NCBI RefSeq assembly: GCF_963676815.1
Contig: NZ_OY781365.1
Location: 4,622,501-4,686,500 of the forward strand
Length of the DNA: 64,000 nucleotides
Source of the DNA: an uncultured Draconibacterium sp.
GTDB taxonomy: Bacteria > Bacteroidota > Bacteroidia > Bacteroidales > Prolixibacteraceae
Direction of reading: 5' to 3'
Every line of letters starts with the position of its first letter. Position 1 is the stretch's first letter. The position numbers and the translations under genes were made by a program. The notes under the pieces are model-generated. The model saw nothing but the letters and a program-made list of their open reading frames with translations, searched no databases and had not been told where the DNA came from. Below are positions 62,134 through 64,000 of the stretch, in pieces.

Positions 62134-62778
62134 TTAATCTTCGATTAGTTTAGTGTTACGGCTACGCTGAACCCAGATAATTACACCAACCACAATAAGT
62201 GCCATTGGCGAAAGTACCATCAAACCGTTGTTTTCGTAAAATCCACCGTTGGCAATGTACCAGCTGTCGGGAATAATCTTGTAACCCAACAGTGAGCCTG
62301 ATCCTAATAACTCGCGGAAGAAACCAACTACGATAAGTATAAAACCATAACCGGCTGCGTTACCAATTCCATCAAGGAACGATTGCCATGGGCGGTTACC
62401 CAAAGCAAAAGCTTCCAAACGACCCATAATAATACAGTTGGTAATAATCAATCCAACAAATACCGAAAGCTGTTTACTTACGTCGTACACATACGCACGA
62501 AGTACCTGGTCAACTAAAATTACCAGTGCAGCAATTACTACCAGCTGAACAATGATTCGGATACGGTTAGGAATTGTATTTCGTAATAATGAAATAATCA
62601 CGTTTGCAAAAGCCAAAACAGCCATTACCGAAATTGTCATTACAATTGATGGTTTCAATTGTGCAGTAACAGCCAGCGCTGAGCAGATACCCAAAACTTG
62701 TACGGTAATCGGGTTACTGTCGTTTAATGGATCCGACAGTAATTTTAAATTTTTCTTTGAAAATAATGGTTCGCTCAT
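62134..62778 (-). CDS. nqrD: Na+-translocating NADH:quinone reductase subunit D
   Basis: 214-residue membrane subunit, related to RnfE, six helices. Typical segments: PITVQVLGICSALAVTAQLK with the conserved cysteine, VGLIITNCIIMGRLEAFALG with the second, and GFFRELLGSGSLLGYKII. Partner of NqrE in the iron-holding membrane core. Confidence 0.97.
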   Translation of the reverse strand: MSEPLFSKKNLKLLSDPLNDSNPITVQVLGICSALAVTAQLKPSIVMTISVMAVLAFANVIISLLRNTIPNRIRIIVQLVVIAALVILVDQVLRAYVYDVSKQLSVFVGLIITNCIIMGRLEAFALGNRPWQSFLDGIGNAAGYGFILIVVGFFRELLGSGSLLGYKIIPDSWYIANGGFYENNGLMVLSPMALIVVGVIIWVQRSRNTKLIED

Positions 62779-62783
62779 CTCTC

Positions 62784-63482
62784 TTAATTTTTATTCTTGT
62801 TTAAGAATGCTTCATATCCTGTAAAGTCGTCTTTCAACATTTTTTCCAGACCTTTACTTGTAATTGTTCCTCCCGAGATTCCATCAACCTTATGTACTTC
62901 AGGAGCAACCTGTCCGGTTTTTGCAACCAGGATAGATACCATTTCACCTGAATCGTTAAAGATTTCTTTTCCTTTAAACTGTTCCTGGAAAGCTTTGGTC
63001 GAAATCTCAGCACCCAATCCCGGAGTTTCACCCTCGTGATCGAAGTTTGCTCCAAAAATGGTGTTCATATCGTCGCTTACCGAAACATATCCCCAGATTG
63101 GCCCCCAAAGACCAGCTCCGTATACAGGAAGTACATATTTGGTTCCATCTTCTGTATCGCAAACAAATACCGGAAGCACCATTTCGTCGAAACTCTTGGC
63201 ACGTTGCTTTTTCAGGTCGGTTGAGAAAGCGTCACCATCAACTTTTTCGCCTTTTGTGTTAACAAGGTATTCGTCAACAACTTTATCAGCGTAAATAGCT
63301 TCTGCAGTTTCTGCAGTACTTTCAATATTTACCGATGCCAGTATATTTTGTTTTTTCTCTATCTCAACGTTCTTTTTCTGCGCTGGCTTTAATGCCATTG
63401 AAACCGAAGCAAGAACGGCAGCCACAACAATTACCATAATGGCTGCATATAAAAATGTGTAAGTATTACTATTTCTGTCCAT
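62784..63482 (-). CDS. nqrC: Na+-translocating NADH:quinone reductase subunit C
   Basis: 232 residues. One N-terminal membrane helix (TYTFLYAAIMVIVVAAVLAS), then a periplasmic FMN domain. The covalent FMN threonine is T206 in DGISGGTITSKG (S-G-G/A-T motif). VYGAGLWGPIWGYVSVSDDM and EGETPGLGAEISTKAFQEQF are conserved in the family. It starts 16 bp after nqrB. Confidence 0.96.
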   Translation of the reverse strand: MDRNSNTYTFLYAAIMVIVVAAVLASVSMALKPAQKKNVEIEKKQNILASVNIESTAETAEAIYADKVVDEYLVNTKGEKVDGDAFSTDLKKQRAKSFDEMVLPVFVCDTEDGTKYVLPVYGAGLWGPIWGYVSVSDDMNTIFGANFDHEGETPGLGAEISTKAFQEQFKGKEIFNDSGEMVSILVAKTGQVAPEVHKVDGISGGTITSKGLEKMLKDDFTGYEAFLNKNKN

Positions 63483-63498
63483 CTTTTCTTCGTTTTAA

Positions 63499-64000
63499 TT
63501 ATGCAGAAACTTTTGCACGTTTAATTCTCTTCTTAACATGACCGGCTACAACGTAGTGGTCGATAAGCGGAGCAAATGTATTCATCAGCAGAATTGCCAA
63601 CATCATACCTTCAGGGAAGGCCGGGTTAATAACACGGAAAATGATGGCCAGAATACCGATAAGGAATCCGTAGATCCACTTTCCTTTTTCGGTTTGCGAT
63701 GCCGAAACAGGGTCGGTTGCCATAAAGATTGCACCAAACATAAAACCACCTAAAATTAAGTGATGCCAGAAAGGCATTGAGAAATAGGTAGCAACTTCAG
63801 GTGATAATCCTGCACTGCCTGAAACAGCGTTAAGGATAAGACCCATAACTGCTCCACCGGCAATGGTAGAAATCATAATCTTCCAGCTTCCGATTCCGGT
63901 AACAATTAATAAAACTGCCCCGATAAGAATTGCTAAAGTTGATGTTTCTCCAATCGATCCCGGAATAAAACCAAAGAATGCATCGGCAACACTGTAGTTT
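63499..64000 (-). CDS. nqrB: Na+-translocating NADH:quinone reductase subunit B, C-terminal part
   Basis: The frame is open to the window edge, so the N-terminal part is missing; 167 codons are present. ADAFFGFIPGSIGETSTLAI near the edge includes the threonine (GETST) that carries the covalent FMN in NqrB. Further helices include MGLILNAVSG and LILGGFMFGAIFMATDPVSA. The shorter frame starting at the internal ATG (63876) is not a separate gene. Confidence 0.95.
   Translation of the reverse strand, partial: NYSVADAFFGFIPGSIGETSTLAILIGAVLLIVTGIGSWKIMISTIAGGAVMGLILNAVSGSAGLSPEVATYFSMPFWHHLILGGFMFGAIFMATDPVSASQTEKGKWIYGFLIGILAIIFRVINPAFPEGMMLAILLMNTFAPLIDHYVVAGHVKKRIKRAKVSA

Noticed and set aside
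63499..63876. Separate 125-residue protein at the right edge
   Set aside because: The frame continues upstream to the window edge and matches NqrB; the internal ATG is not its start.

Overview
This is a 64 kb window of a Bacteroidota chromosome. The SusC/SusD pair with its ECF sigma factor and FecR-type anti-sigma factor, the type IX secretion (T9SS) sorting tail with PorP/SprF partners, the TAnnTTTG-like promoter elements, the DUF5686 protein and the Na+-translocating NADH:quinone reductase (NQR) all point to that phylum. The gene repertoire and SusC N-terminus suggest a marine or anoxic-sediment lineage such as Marinilabiliales/Prolixibacteraceae; that finer placement is inference. I saw no rRNA, tRNA, CRISPR array, insertion sequence, phage or integrase.

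Layout. 1-8.9 kb: an alpha/beta hydrolase cut by the left edge and pdxJ (both minus), then a plus-strand envelope cluster: CBS protein, nadK, DUF6089 barrel, uppS, bamA and two Skp/OmpH chaperones, closed by a strong terminator. 9.1-14.6 kb: eukaryotic-type (GT3) glycogen synthase, murI, then a minus-strand sugar kinase/nucleotidyltransferase pair and a gamma-carbonic-anhydrase-like protein. 14.8-17.7 kb: korAB, 2-oxoacid:ferredoxin oxidoreductase. 17.9-29.7 kb: a small polysaccharide utilisation locus (ECF sigma, FecR, SusC with STN domain, SusD, GH92, GH95), probably for a mannose- and fucose-containing glycan. 29.7-33.9 kb: TPR-like protein, pabC/pabB, YggS and a dihydroorotate-dehydrogenase-like protein. 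33.9-38.4 kb: a T9SS surface protein with a C-type lectin domain, a 56-residue ORF, and two PorP/SprF genes, one interrupted by an in-frame stop. 38.4-46.6 kb: HEAT-like protein, MATE exporter, OsmC, uvrA, ECF sigma plus a 62-residue protein, nhaA. 46.7-48.8 kb: a compact cluster of an SPFH/Band 7 protein, a two-helix membrane protein, an Arc-type ribbon-helix-helix protein, two tiny membrane proteins sharing an MG-R/K-YD start, and a zinc ribbon. 49.1-59.8 kb: PPi-dependent phosphofructokinase, DUF5686 protein, CNNM/CBS protein, DUF5009 membrane protein, membrane-anchored AraC regulator, cold-shock protein, an unrecognised protein and a MORN-like lipoprotein. 59.9-64 kb: a 21-bp tandem palindromic array, then nqrF, E, D, C and the C-terminal part of nqrB (minus).

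The most unusual signals are (1) the 21-bp array at 59881-60111, whose units carry an inverted repeat that changes in a compensatory way; (2) the SPFH/Arc/micro-membrane-protein cluster with an 11-bp tandem repeat in its leader, a plausible operator for its own Arc protein; (3) the lectin-bearing T9SS protein next to a broken PorP gene; and (4) an amber codon cutting off the N-terminal extension of SusC. Promoters and start codons were chosen by eye and are less certain than the gene calls.
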